Assembly: GCA_020200095.1 (NCBI GenBank)
Contig: JAIVJJ010000246.1
Span: 1-32,301, forward strand
Origin: Acidobacteriota bacterium
GTDB taxonomy: Bacteria > Acidobacteriota > Blastocatellia > Pyrinomonadales > Pyrinomonadaceae
Direction of reading: 5' to 3'
DNA: 32,301 nucleotides
Shown: piece after piece, positions 8,081 to 16,040 of the stretch
Layout: every line of letters begins with the position of its first letter
Numbering within the stretch: position 1 is the first letter of the stretch
Made by a program: the position numbers and the translations under genes
Notes under the pieces: model-generated
Seen by the model: only the letters and a program-made list of their open reading frames with translations
What the model was told of the DNA's origin: nothing
Database searches by the model: none

Positions 8081-9880
8081 TTATCTTGAAGGAATCTTGA
8101 TTTCTCTTCCGGTTGATAAACTTGAAGATGGAAGCAAGCCGTTATATTTAGCGAGTTCTACAGCCGAAACGCCTTCACGCGCGGCGATTTTTGCAACCGT
8201 GTCGCCCGATTTAGCTTTGACAACGCGAACACCGCTTGTTTGCGGCATAGAAATCGGAGCGTTCGTCGGACGTGAATAAACAATCTTCTTCACATTGCTG
8301 TTTGGCACGACAATTTTTCCGCGCGGAGCATTTGCGCCGCTGTTTGCAGCTTGCAATTGTTCAACGGAAACGCCAGTGCGGTTAGCAATATTCTGCCAGG
8401 TTTCGCCTGCGGCTGTTTTCGTGACACTTGCCATATTGCGATTTGCAGTAGGAAGTTTTTTGAACAAAGCAACGACTTCATTCGCTTTGCCAGCCGGAAC
8501 GCGGATGATATACGGTTCGGGCGGTGACATATTCGTGCGAAGCTCCGGGTTTAGATAACGGATATATTCAACGCTCGTATCAGAAGCCTGCGCCAGCAAA
8601 CTCAAATTCGTTGAAGACGGGACACGAATTTGGTCATACATTAATTGCGGCGCGGGACGAACGTGACCGAAGCCGTATTGTTGCGGATTGTTGGCAATTA
8701 AAATCGTCGCCAAAATATTCGGCACGTAGTTGCGCGTTTCTCTTGGCAAATATGGATAAGCGAGCCAGAAATTTGCGACACCGGCGCGACGTATAGCGCG
8801 GTCAACATTGCCTTCGCCGGAATTGTAACCTGCCAATGCCAACTCCCAATTTCCGCCGTAACGATTTGCCAAAAATTTTAAGTATTGAGCCGAAGCGCGG
8901 GTGGCTTTTTCAAAACTGTTGCGTTCGTCAACATAAGCAGTGCGGCGAAGCCCGTACATCGCGCCTGTTCCGGGTATGAACTGCCACAAACCAGAAGCTG
9001 CTGCCCACGAAAGAGCCGAAGGCTTCCACGCGCTTTCAACTTGTCCGAGCCAAGCGACGTTTTCAGGAATACCTTCTTCGCGGAAAATTCGGCGTGCCAT
9101 ACGCATAAACATTCCCGAACGATAAAGTCCGGTTTCCATTGTCGAGCGCCCGCGTCCTTGGTAATAATTAACAAATTGCTGAATCATCGGATGAACTTGA
9201 AAGCTGAATCCGAGCGATTTGTTGGAAACCGCATATACGGCGTATTGATACTGCTGCTGGGCAACCGGATTGGTTTCGACCTGTTTCTCTTCGGTCGTCA
9301 GTTCGAGTTTTGCCAAATCATCGAGCGGCGAAGCCTCAAATTTTTGCTCGGCAAAGCCGATTTGCATTGAAGTATCGTTTTGGCTACTGCCGTTTGAAGC
9401 AATCAAAGCAGTGTTGTTTGTCGCATTAGATTGAGCCGGCTGAACGAGTTTAGCAATATCATCCGCCAATTTATTATCAATACCCCAGCCACACGTTGCC
9501 GAAAGACTTCGGATTTGCGGCGGCTGATTGGAAGGAAACTCCATCCGATAAATTGTTTCGGTCAATTGGCTGTAGCATTCACGCAATTTTTGATTGCTTT
9601 GAACATTAACGCCCGACATCAGAAAAACTTCAACCGATTTATCGAAATCTTCCCGCGCCGACGAACGGCGACTATCTTGCAAACTTTGCAGAGCTTGCTT
9701 GAAATATTTTCCCGAATCGTTTGTTATTTGGTTGACCCGAACATTAGCCTGTTCAACTTCCTTCGGCTTTGTTTCGTTACTTGAAGTCGAAAGTGTCTGT
9801 TGACCAAAAATAAAAGAATTGGACAAGAAAAATAAAATTGCAGTTATATTAAAAACCTTAAAAAGGCGTGATTGTTTCAA
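8081..9880 (-). CDS. mltD: membrane-bound lytic transglycosylase with two LysM domains (MltD-like)
   Basis: 599 residues that cleave peptidoglycan glycan strands to 1,6-anhydro products in the periplasm. The start is TTG at 9880, chosen because it opens the signal peptide (MKQSRLFKVF...IFGQQ) with AAGGAG 11 nt upstream and no ATG is suitable. The SLT domain is at about 265-400, with catalytic Glu282 in QVESAWKPSALS, GLWQFIPGTG (297-306) and AGYNSGEGNV (350-359). Two LysM modules follow (about 487-527 and 553-597), which bind GlcNAc-containing glycan. The region 30-250 is low-complexity and divergent. MltD classically has this order, though it is a lipoprotein; here no lipobox Cys is evident. 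A 20-bp palindrome lies about 73 bp upstream. Confidence 0.9.
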   Translation of the reverse strand: MKQSRLFKVFNITAILFFLSNSFIFGQQTLSTSSNETKPKEVEQANVRVNQITNDSGKYFKQALQSLQDSRRSSAREDFDKSVEVFLMSGVNVQSNQKLRECYSQLTETIYRMEFPSNQPPQIRSLSATCGWGIDNKLADDIAKLVQPAQSNATNNTALIASNGSSQNDTSMQIGFAEQKFEASPLDDLAKLELTTEEKQVETNPVAQQQYQYAVYAVSNKSLGFSFQVHPMIQQFVNYYQGRGRSTMETGLYRSGMFMRMARRIFREEGIPENVAWLGQVESAWKPSALSWAAASGLWQFIPGTGAMYGLRRTAYVDERNSFEKATRASAQYLKFLANRYGGNWELALAGYNSGEGNVDRAIRRAGVANFWLAYPYLPRETRNYVPNILATILIANNPQQYGFGHVRPAPQLMYDQIRVPSSTNLSLLAQASDTSVEYIRYLNPELRTNMSPPEPYIIRVPAGKANEVVALFKKLPTANRNMASVTKTAAGETWQNIANRTGVSVEQLQAANSGANAPRGKIVVPNSNVKKIVYSRPTNAPISMPQTSGVRVVKAKSGDTVAKIAAREGVSAVELAKYNGLLPSSSLSTGREIKIPSR

Positions 9881-9952
9881 GTTCGTCTATACTCCTTTAT
9901 ATAAATTTATTTCGGGGTTAGGGCGAATCAGCAGAACGACCTAAAGTTTGCT

Positions 9953-9972
9953 GGCGTTTAAAGTTAAACGCC
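9953..9972. promoter_or_regulatory. perfect palindrome upstream of the MltD-like gene
   Basis: GGCGTTTAA at 9953-9961, 2-nt spacer, TTAAACGCC at 9964-9972. It lies 73 bp upstream of the TTG start of the transglycosylase and about 175 bp downstream of the Lon stop. No T-tract follows on the minus strand, so an operator for a dimeric regulator is as likely as a terminator stem for lon. Confidence 0.4.
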
Positions 9973-10147
9973 GAAGCATTGAAAAAGTTGCTTTTTTTCG
10001 CTACTTATTTTTAGTTTTTCAGGACAAAAAACACCTTAAAAGTAACACACGGAATAAGGTGATGTCAAAGTTTAGAAGCACGGTAAAATCAGCTTTCGTT
10101 TTGGCATTTATTAAAACCGCCGATTACATCAAAATGATTTATCCTGG

Positions 10148-12550
10148 TTATTTAGCAGCGCGGCTCTTTGATTTTTCAATTTGCGGCGTTTTCTCGCGCA
10201 GTATGTGGCGGAAAACCTCGCGCACATTCTCGACAAATATAAATGTCAAATCCTCCAAAACTTCCCGAGGCAAATCTTCCAGGTCACGCTTATTCGGTTC
10301 AGGTAAAATTACCGTTTTTACCTTTGCCCGTCTGGCTGCGAGTATCTTTTCTTTGACTCCTCCGACCGGCAAGACGTTGCCCCTTAAGGTTATTTCGCCC
10401 GTCATTGCGACATCTTTTCTGACCGGACGCTGCGATAAAACCGAAACAATCGCGGTTGCCAGCGTAATTCCGGCGCTCGGACCGTCCTTTGGAATCGCGC
10501 CTTCGGGGATATGGACATGAATGTCGTAATTTTCAAAATCTTCCTGATTGATTTTCAATTCTTCGGCTCGCGCTTTAGCGTAAGAAAATGCGGCTTGTGC
10601 CGATTCCTGCATAACTTCGCCGAGTTGTCCGGTTAAAAGAAGCTTGCCTTTTCCCTTTGTTTTCAACGCTTCGATGAATAGAATATCGCCGCCGACTGCT
10701 GTCCAGGCTAAACCAGTAACAATGCCGATTTGGTCTTTTTTCAAGACTTCTTCAGGGAAAATTTTTGGCGAGCGCAAGTAATCTTTTACGTTCTGCGCGG
10801 TTATCTTAGCGGGTTCAAACGCTTGTTCAAGTTCGGCTTTTTTCCGCGCTACCTTGCGGCAAACTTTTCCGATTTCTCTTTCGAGATGTCTTAAACCGGC
10901 TTCTTGTGTATATTCACTAATAATTTTCGCCAACGCGCCACGCTCAAATTTTACGTCATCCTTTTTGAGACCGTTTTCTTCGACTTGTTTCGGCAACAGA
11001 TGGCGTTTGGCAATTTCGAGCTTTTCTTCTTCGGTATAGCCGGAAAGATGAATAATCTCCATCCGGTCGCGTAACGCAGGCTGAATCGTATCCAGAACAT
11101 TCGCGGTCGTCATAAACATCACATTCGATAAATCAAATGTAACGCCTAAATAATTATCTCTAAAACTGCTGTTTTGTTCCGGGTCAAGCACTTCCAAAAG
11201 CGCTGAACTCGGGTCACCGCGAAAATCCGCGCCGACTTTATCAATCTCGTCGAGCATTATCAGCGGATTATTCGTTTCTGCTTGCTGAATCGCTTGAATA
11301 ATTCGTCCCGGCATTGCGCCGACATAAGTTCTTCGATGTCCGCGAATTTCGGCTTCATCGTGCAGACCGCCCAATGAAAGACGCACAAATTTGCGATTTA
11401 AGGCGCGAGCAATCGAACGTCCTAAACTTGTTTTTCCGACTCCCGGCGGTCCGACCAAACAAAGAATTGAGCCTTTCGGTTTTTCTCTTAACTTGCGAAC
11501 TGCGAGTGCTTCAATCATCCGCTCTTTGACGCGCTCAAGTCCGTAATGGGCTTTTTTCAGATTAAGATTATCTCTTGAAGATTTCGACCAGGGCAATTCT
11601 GTCATTATGTCGAGCCAATTTCTCAAAGTTGCGGTTTCGGCAGTGTCCGGATGCATTCTTTCGAGTTTTTTTAGTTGGCGTAAGGCTTCTTCTTCTGCCG
11701 CTTGCGGTATTTTCGCCTTGAGAATTTTGTCTCGGTATTGTTCAATCTCTTCAAAAAGCTCGTTACCTTCGCCGAGCTCCGATTGAATCGCTTTAAGCTG
11801 TTGGCGCAGAAAGTATTCACGCTGTGAGCGATCAATGTCAGCTCGGGCTTGCGTATTGATTTCCTGCTGAACCGTTAAAACATCGATTTCCTTACTTAAT
11901 AAATCGTTGACGCGGCGCAGACGCAAGATGGGGTCAAAAATATCCAGAACGCTTTGCGCGTCCTGCACTTTTAACTCAAGATTTGAAGCCGAAAGATCGG
12001 CTAATCTTCCCGCGTCTTCCAAATTGGCAATAATCGCTAAAACTTCCGGCGAAATATTTTTTCCCAAGTTTGCTGCCCGTTCCATTGAAGCTCGCACATT
12101 TCGGACAAGCGCTTCGACTTCCAGAGAATTAGTCGGCGCGAGCGGTTCGGGAATCGGCGTAATGTTTGATTTAACGTAATCGTTTCCCGCTGCAATCGAA
12201 TTAACGCGGGCGCGTGAAAGTCCTTGAATCAAAATACGAATGCGTCCGTCCGGCAGCTTTAGCATCCGCATAATAACGGCGACCGTACCGACTTTGTACA
12301 AATCTTCCTGCGACGGTTCTTCCTTGTCCACATCCTTTTGCGAAACGAGCATAATCATCCGATTCTGGCTTAATGCTTCATCAACAGCGCGGATTGATTT
12401 GTCCCGCGAAACAAAAAGCGGGACAATCATAAACGGGTAAATAACAATGTCACGCAGAGGTAAAACGGGCAGTTCCGACGGAATTTGCAATTGCGGATCG
12501 CCAATTTCGGTTTCGACTATTTTTTCAGAGAAATCTTCAATTTCGTCCAT
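10148..12550 (-). CDS. lon: ATP-dependent Lon protease
   Basis: 800 residues, the usual length for bacterial LonA. The N-terminal substrate-binding domain spans about 25-220 (PVLPLRDIVIYPFMIVPLFV), followed by a coiled-coil helical part. The AAA+ module has Walker A GPPGVGKTS (367-375) and Walker B LIMLDEID (430-437). The protease domain carries the Ser-Lys dyad: Ser692 in PKDGPSAG and Lys733 in GGVKEK. It degrades misfolded and regulatory proteins in the cytosol. It starts at the ATG at 12550, which has no obvious Shine-Dalgarno sequence; the 5' leader may be short. It is transcribed leftward towards the MltD-like gene, with 267 bp between them. All key residues are present. Confidence 0.97.
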   Translation of the reverse strand: MDEIEDFSEKIVETEIGDPQLQIPSELPVLPLRDIVIYPFMIVPLFVSRDKSIRAVDEALSQNRMIMLVSQKDVDKEEPSQEDLYKVGTVAVIMRMLKLPDGRIRILIQGLSRARVNSIAAGNDYVKSNITPIPEPLAPTNSLEVEALVRNVRASMERAANLGKNISPEVLAIIANLEDAGRLADLSASNLELKVQDAQSVLDIFDPILRLRRVNDLLSKEIDVLTVQQEINTQARADIDRSQREYFLRQQLKAIQSELGEGNELFEEIEQYRDKILKAKIPQAAEEEALRQLKKLERMHPDTAETATLRNWLDIMTELPWSKSSRDNLNLKKAHYGLERVKERMIEALAVRKLREKPKGSILCLVGPPGVGKTSLGRSIARALNRKFVRLSLGGLHDEAEIRGHRRTYVGAMPGRIIQAIQQAETNNPLIMLDEIDKVGADFRGDPSSALLEVLDPEQNSSFRDNYLGVTFDLSNVMFMTTANVLDTIQPALRDRMEIIHLSGYTEEEKLEIAKRHLLPKQVEENGLKKDDVKFERGALAKIISEYTQEAGLRHLEREIGKVCRKVARKKAELEQAFEPAKITAQNVKDYLRSPKIFPEEVLKKDQIGIVTGLAWTAVGGDILFIEALKTKGKGKLLLTGQLGEVMQESAQAAFSYAKARAEELKINQEDFENYDIHVHIPEGAIPKDGPSAGITLATAIVSVLSQRPVRKDVAMTGEITLRGNVLPVGGVKEKILAARRAKVKTVILPEPNKRDLEDLPREVLEDLTFIFVENVREVFRHILREKTPQIEKSKSRAAK

Positions 12551-12634
12551 ATAGATTTATGTTAGGAAAAAACAAGGAAAAGGGCAAAGGTCGTCAAAAA
12601 GTAAAGGGCGCTCATCAAAAATGCTTTAACAATT

Positions 12635-12665
12635 AAAAAAGAGGCAGACCGAAAATTGCTGCCTC
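12635..12665 (-). terminator. Rho-independent terminator
   Basis: On the minus strand GAGGCAG (12665-12659) pairs with CTGCCTC (12647-12641) around an 11-nt loop, followed by six T residues (12640-12635). It lies 31 bp after the stop of the repeat-module gene at 12696 and separates it from lon. Confidence 0.85.
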
Positions 12666-12695
12666 ATACAAAGTTAAAAAACAAATTTGCGTATG

Positions 12696-13625
12696 TTATC
12701 TGTAACTTCTCGAACCAACCGCCGAAAGTCCGTAAAGCCGCGCTAAAGTATTAAGTTCGGTGCGAAGCTGCGCCCAAGTTGATTCGGTTTGCCCGCCAAA
12801 GTTTCTGCTTCTCATTAAACGGTCTATATTAGTTGCAACACCCAAAATTCTCTGTGTTTCGGGAAAGTTTTCGCCCCGGGTATCATTATGGTCAAATTCG
12901 CGCCGCAATTCATCAGTAGCATCGCCTAAATCTCTGGCGAGTTCCGCTATATTGTCTTCGCTTTGAGTTCCGTCCAATCTGCTTCTATCAAGAGATTTGT
13001 TTAATTGGTTGGTAAAATCGTCAGCCCGTTCTTCTATTCTTTCAAGAAGTTCCTCAACTTGCTGTTGACTGTAACCTCTAATAATCGTTGCTCGTCGGGC
13101 GGAAACTGTATTTCGTACCGGAACGATATTTCGCGCCGCCACAAATCTATAAGTCCTCGCGCCGACTGCCGGCAATCCGTAAATTCCCGCCAGAGTGTTT
13201 AGCTCCGCACGAAGCCTGAGCCACGAATTTTCGGCTTGTCTGCTGAAGTTTCGTCTTAGCATTATACGGTTTACTTCGGTTGCAATGTTTAAGATGTTTC
13301 GGGCTTCGGGTCTGTTTTCGTTGCGAGTGTCGTTGTGGTCGTATTCACGTCGCAGCTCATCCGTCGCATTTTCCAATTCTCTCACGCGCGCGGTAATCGC
13401 GTCTTCGGTAGCGCCGCCGTCTAAACGGCTTCTGTCGAGAGATTTGTTCAATTGGTTGGAAAAATGGTCGCTTCTTTCTTCGATTCTTTCAAGCAGTTGT
13501 TCAACTTGTTGTTTTGAATAAGTCATTCTCCACGCTCTTCGTTGAGCATAATTTGTATCTGTCAACGCCACAATCATTAAAAGCGCAGCAAGACCGGCAA
13601 ATAGTTTTGATATATTGTTTCTCAT
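12696..13625 (-). CDS. secreted protein with two copies of an unrecognised ~120-residue module (paralog A)
   Basis: 309 residues with AAAGGAGAG before the ATG and a signal peptide (1-28, ending NYAQ). The mature part is two copies of one module, about 36-160 and 185-309. Each runs VEQLLERIEER, about 12 residues on SLDRSRLDG, then ATDELRREFDHND, an EN..E.R.IL..A segment, W..LR.ELNTLA..YGL and AVG. It is predicted mostly helical and charged, with no cysteine and no catalytic motif I recognise. The neighbour at 13841-14740 has the same two-module plan, so four copies lie in tandem. Function unknown; a periplasmic helical binding or structural protein is a guess. A terminator follows. Confidence 0.75.
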   Translation of the reverse strand: MRNNISKLFAGLAALLMIVALTDTNYAQRRAWRMTYSKQQVEQLLERIEERSDHFSNQLNKSLDRSRLDGGATEDAITARVRELENATDELRREYDHNDTRNENRPEARNILNIATEVNRIMLRRNFSRQAENSWLRLRAELNTLAGIYGLPAVGARTYRFVAARNIVPVRNTVSARRATIIRGYSQQQVEELLERIEERADDFTNQLNKSLDRSRLDGTQSEDNIAELARDLGDATDELRREFDHNDTRGENFPETQRILGVATNIDRLMRSRNFGGQTESTWAQLRTELNTLARLYGLSAVGSRSYR

Positions 13626-13786
13626 ATTTTCTCTCCTTTATTTCAATCTTATTTTATTGAAAATAAACGTTTTTGCAGCGATTTATCATCGCTCGTAAGA
13701 CTCTGATGCCTGAAATTCAGAAGGGGTTGAAAAAAATTTGATTAATTTCCCCACGTTAACCCCTTAATCCGCAAAACATAGAAACA

Positions 13787-13817
13787 GCAAGCGCAACCTT
13801 TGTCGAGCCGCGCTTGC
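13787..13817 (-). terminator. probable terminator after paralog B
   Basis: GCAAGCGC (13787-13794) and GCGCTTGC (13810-13817) form an 8-bp perfect GC-rich stem with a 15-nt loop, 24 bp past the stop of the leftward gene ending at 13841. The downstream minus-strand sequence is T-rich (TGTTTCTATGTTTT) but not a pure tract. Confidence 0.6.
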
Positions 13818-13840
13818 CAAATTTGTTTTACACTAAAAAA

Positions 13841-14740
13841 CTAGTTATAAGCACCGCCGATAGCTGGCAAACCATAAACTTTTGCCAGCGCGTTAAGCTC
13901 GCTGCGGACGGCTCTCCAATTGTTTTCGGTTGCCGCGCCGAGTCTGCGATTTCTCATCGCCACGTCAAAATCCGAAGCGATATTCAGACATCGGCGGACC
14001 TCATCTTTGTTTTCAATCCAACGGTCGCGGCGGTTAAACTCGCGGCGCAATTCATCGGTCGCAACTTCTAAATCACGAGCGCGGCGATTTAAGTTAGCTT
14101 CCCGATTTGTGTTGTTTAATCTACTGTTGTCGAGTGAATTATCAAACTGCACAACGAAACGGTCAACGCGCGTCTCAAGGTTCGTAATTAAACGGTCAAC
14201 TTGTGCTTTGTTTAAATTATTTCTGAAGTTTCCGCCATTTCCGCTGCTTGTGTAAGAATTACCGACGGCAGGCAAATTGAAAGCTCGCGCCAATGCGTTA
14301 AGCTCGGTTTTGAGCAAATTCCAAGTGCGTTCGGTTGCGCCGCCAAGTCGCCGATTTCTCATTGCTACGTTAATATCCGAAGCAATGTTTAAGGTGCGAC
14401 GAACTTCGTCCTGATTTTCAATCCAACGGTCGCTGCGATCAAATTCCCGACGCAGTTCGTCGGTTGCCGATTCCAAATCGCGGGCGCGGCGGTTCAAGTT
14501 ATTTTCGCGGTTTGAGTTGTTTAGCCGGCTGTTGTCGAGTGAGTCGTTAAAGAGCGCGACAAAACGGTCGGTGCGTTCTTCGACACGCCTTAAAATGCGT
14601 TCGACTTGGGCTTTTGATAAATTGTTGTTGCTTCTAACGCGTGTGTATTGCGCGTTCGCTTGTGTGTTGAATACAAAAACAGTCATTGCGACTGCTACAA
14701 AAAGAAATAAAGCAGTGATACTTTTTTTCAGCGTTTTCAT
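13841..14740 (-). CDS. secreted protein with two copies of the same unrecognised module (paralog B)
   Basis: 299 residues, AAGGAG before the ATG, signal peptide 1-30 (ending ANAQ). Two modules at about 41-163 and 175-299, joined by a Gly/Ser/Asn linker (SSGNGGNF). They share with paralog A the pattern VERILRRVEER, SLDNSRLNN, RARDLE.ATDELRREF, RWIEN..EVRR.LNIASD, AMRNRRLG, TE..W..L..ELNALA, LPA(V/I)G. The two B modules are closer to each other than to those of A (both have NRRARDLE and AMRNRRLG). This suggests a separate internal duplication or homogenisation after the genes split. No known domain recognised. Confidence 0.75.
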   Translation of the reverse strand: MKTLKKSITALFLFVAVAMTVFVFNTQANAQYTRVRSNNNLSKAQVERILRRVEERTDRFVALFNDSLDNSRLNNSNRENNLNRRARDLESATDELRREFDRSDRWIENQDEVRRTLNIASDINVAMRNRRLGGATERTWNLLKTELNALARAFNLPAVGNSYTSSGNGGNFRNNLNKAQVDRLITNLETRVDRFVVQFDNSLDNSRLNNTNREANLNRRARDLEVATDELRREFNRRDRWIENKDEVRRCLNIASDFDVAMRNRRLGAATENNWRAVRSELNALAKVYGLPAIGGAYN

Positions 14741-14816
14741 CTTTTACTCCTTATTTTTAAGGGCAAAGTGATTAAATTTTGAGGAGAGTATCACCTCAGC
14801 CAGATTTTCAAAAAAT

Positions 14817-15809
14817 TTACGAGCAGTGATTGCCCGTCCGCAGATTTAGACGCCAGAATGTTTGAAAAGGTTGAACAAATTCTACTTTGCGTGAAGTTTT
14901 ACTAATATTGAAATCGAAATAATTTTTATTCGCCGCGAATTTTACGCAAGTCGGCATTATAGCCAGTCGCTTGTCATATCGCACGTAGAATTTTCCGATT
15001 TCCTTGTCGGCGCAAATATTCCCTCCGTTGTGTTTTTTGTAAAACTGCGCCCGCAGCCACGAATCGAGCGCCAGCCCGTCATAACGCCCGACTAGTTTTA
15101 AGAGATTTTCCGCCGCGTAATCGCCGACACCTTTTATTTGTTTCATCTCTTTTTTAAGTTCTCCAGTTGATAAATCAGTGTGCAGCCAGCTTTCGGGATT
15201 GATTTTTCCGCTTGCTACTTTTTCCGCGAGTTCCGAGAAATATGGCGCGCGATAACCGGCGCGAATTTCATCCTTATAAAATTCGGTTGAAACATTCGCC
15301 ATCGCTTCGGCAGTTGGAAACGCGCTTTTACCATCAACGGTTTTCTCACCAAGTTTTTCGACCAGATTAGTTACCATTTTTTTCGTTAAAGCCCACGAGC
15401 AATTCGTCGTGCAAATTGTTTTCACCAAATCTTCAAAAACAGTCGGCGAACGAAGAAGTCTGCCGGCGTTTTTTACAGCAATCCAAGCCAACTCTATTTC
15501 GGATTTCGTTAATTGATAAAATTCGCTCAAATCGTCGTCGAGCCGTAAAAGGTGACGTGCATCGCGCAATATTTTCTTTTCAAAATTTTTACCAATTTTG
15601 GCGTCTGTTATTTCAATTGCAAGTTTCCCATCCGCTTCGCTAATTGTTGCTGAAACTAAACTTTTTGATTCTTCGTCAATAAAGACATAGCTTAAATGCC
15701 AGGTTTCTCTGCCAAGCTCAAACGGCAAAAGGTCTGACCAGCCGTGGCTGAAAATCGTATATTTAAAACTAAAATTTTTGGGCATTTCGAGCCAAAGAAT
15801 TTTTGACAT
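14817..15809 (-). CDS. HhH-GPD DNA glycosylase (AlkA/OGG-like) with frameshifted C-terminus
   Basis: A base-excision DNA glycosylase of the helix-hairpin-helix GPD superfamily. I choose the ATG at 15809, preceded by GGAAAA; a TTG 27 bp upstream is possible. Numbering from this ATG, LRSPTVFEDLVKTICTTNCSW (about 120-140) starts the HhH-GPD core. The HhH hairpin is IKGVGDYAAENLLKL (225-239), with catalytic Asp249 in LALDSWLR. The OGG-type catalytic Lys is absent from the hairpin, so an AlkA-like monofunctional action is likelier. After KFY (about 275) the frame departs: another frame reads TGC GAT ATG ACA AGC GAC TGG CTA TAA (14983-14957), giving CDMTSDWL, the normal family ending. The remaining ~55 residues are probably former intergenic DNA. 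A small out-of-frame deletion fits. Confidence 0.75.
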   Translation of the reverse strand: MSKILWLEMPKNFSFKYTIFSHGWSDLLPFELGRETWHLSYVFIDEESKSLVSATISEADGKLAIEITDAKIGKNFEKKILRDARHLLRLDDDLSEFYQLTKSEIELAWIAVKNAGRLLRSPTVFEDLVKTICTTNCSWALTKKMVTNLVEKLGEKTVDGKSAFPTAEAMANVSTEFYKDEIRAGYRAPYFSELAEKVASGKINPESWLHTDLSTGELKKEMKQIKGVGDYAAENLLKLVGRYDGLALDSWLRAQFYKKHNGGNICADKEIGKFYVRYDKRLAIMPTCVKFAANKNYFDFNISKTSRKVEFVQPFQTFWRLNLRTGNHCS

Positions 15810-15907
15810 GAATTTTTCCAAACTTTTTTCGACCAAATCGCATCACTAATCGTCTAATTCACACAAAAACATTTTTTGTATTTATTTGAAAAAATGTTTC
15901 AAAATGC

Positions 15908-15935
15908 TTGTTTTTTTTGTTAAATCTTTTATAAT
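15908..15935 (+). promoter_or_regulatory. putative sigma70-type promoter of the DUF1800 operon
   Basis: TTGTTT at 15908-15913 and a consensus TATAAT at 15930-15935 with a 16-nt spacer, about 105 bp before the ATG at 16041. The -10 is perfect; the -35 matches only TTG. Confidence 0.45.
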
Positions 15936-16026
15936 ACGGATATATAAAACAATTTTTAATGACGATTTCCTACCTGTCGTTAGATTTGAATTCAAGCATA
16001 AAACATAATTTTCGCAAAAGAAATCC

Positions 16027-16033
16027 AAGGAGA
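16027..16033 (+). promoter_or_regulatory. ribosome binding site of the DUF1800 gene
   Basis: AAGGAGA, 7 nt before the ATG at 16041. It fixes this start over any upstream in-frame codon. Confidence 0.75.
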
Positions 16034-16040
16034 AAAGCGT

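Noticed and set aside
8885-9370. 161-codon plus-strand ORF opposite the transglycosylase
   Set aside because: It is antisense to the SLT domain with its catalytic motifs; the composition is that of a shadow frame.
13678-13692. Small hairpin AGCGAT/ATCGCT in the leader of the repeat-module gene
   Set aside because: A 6-bp stem with a 5-nt loop is expected by chance in a leader of this length; no riboswitch-like elements around it.
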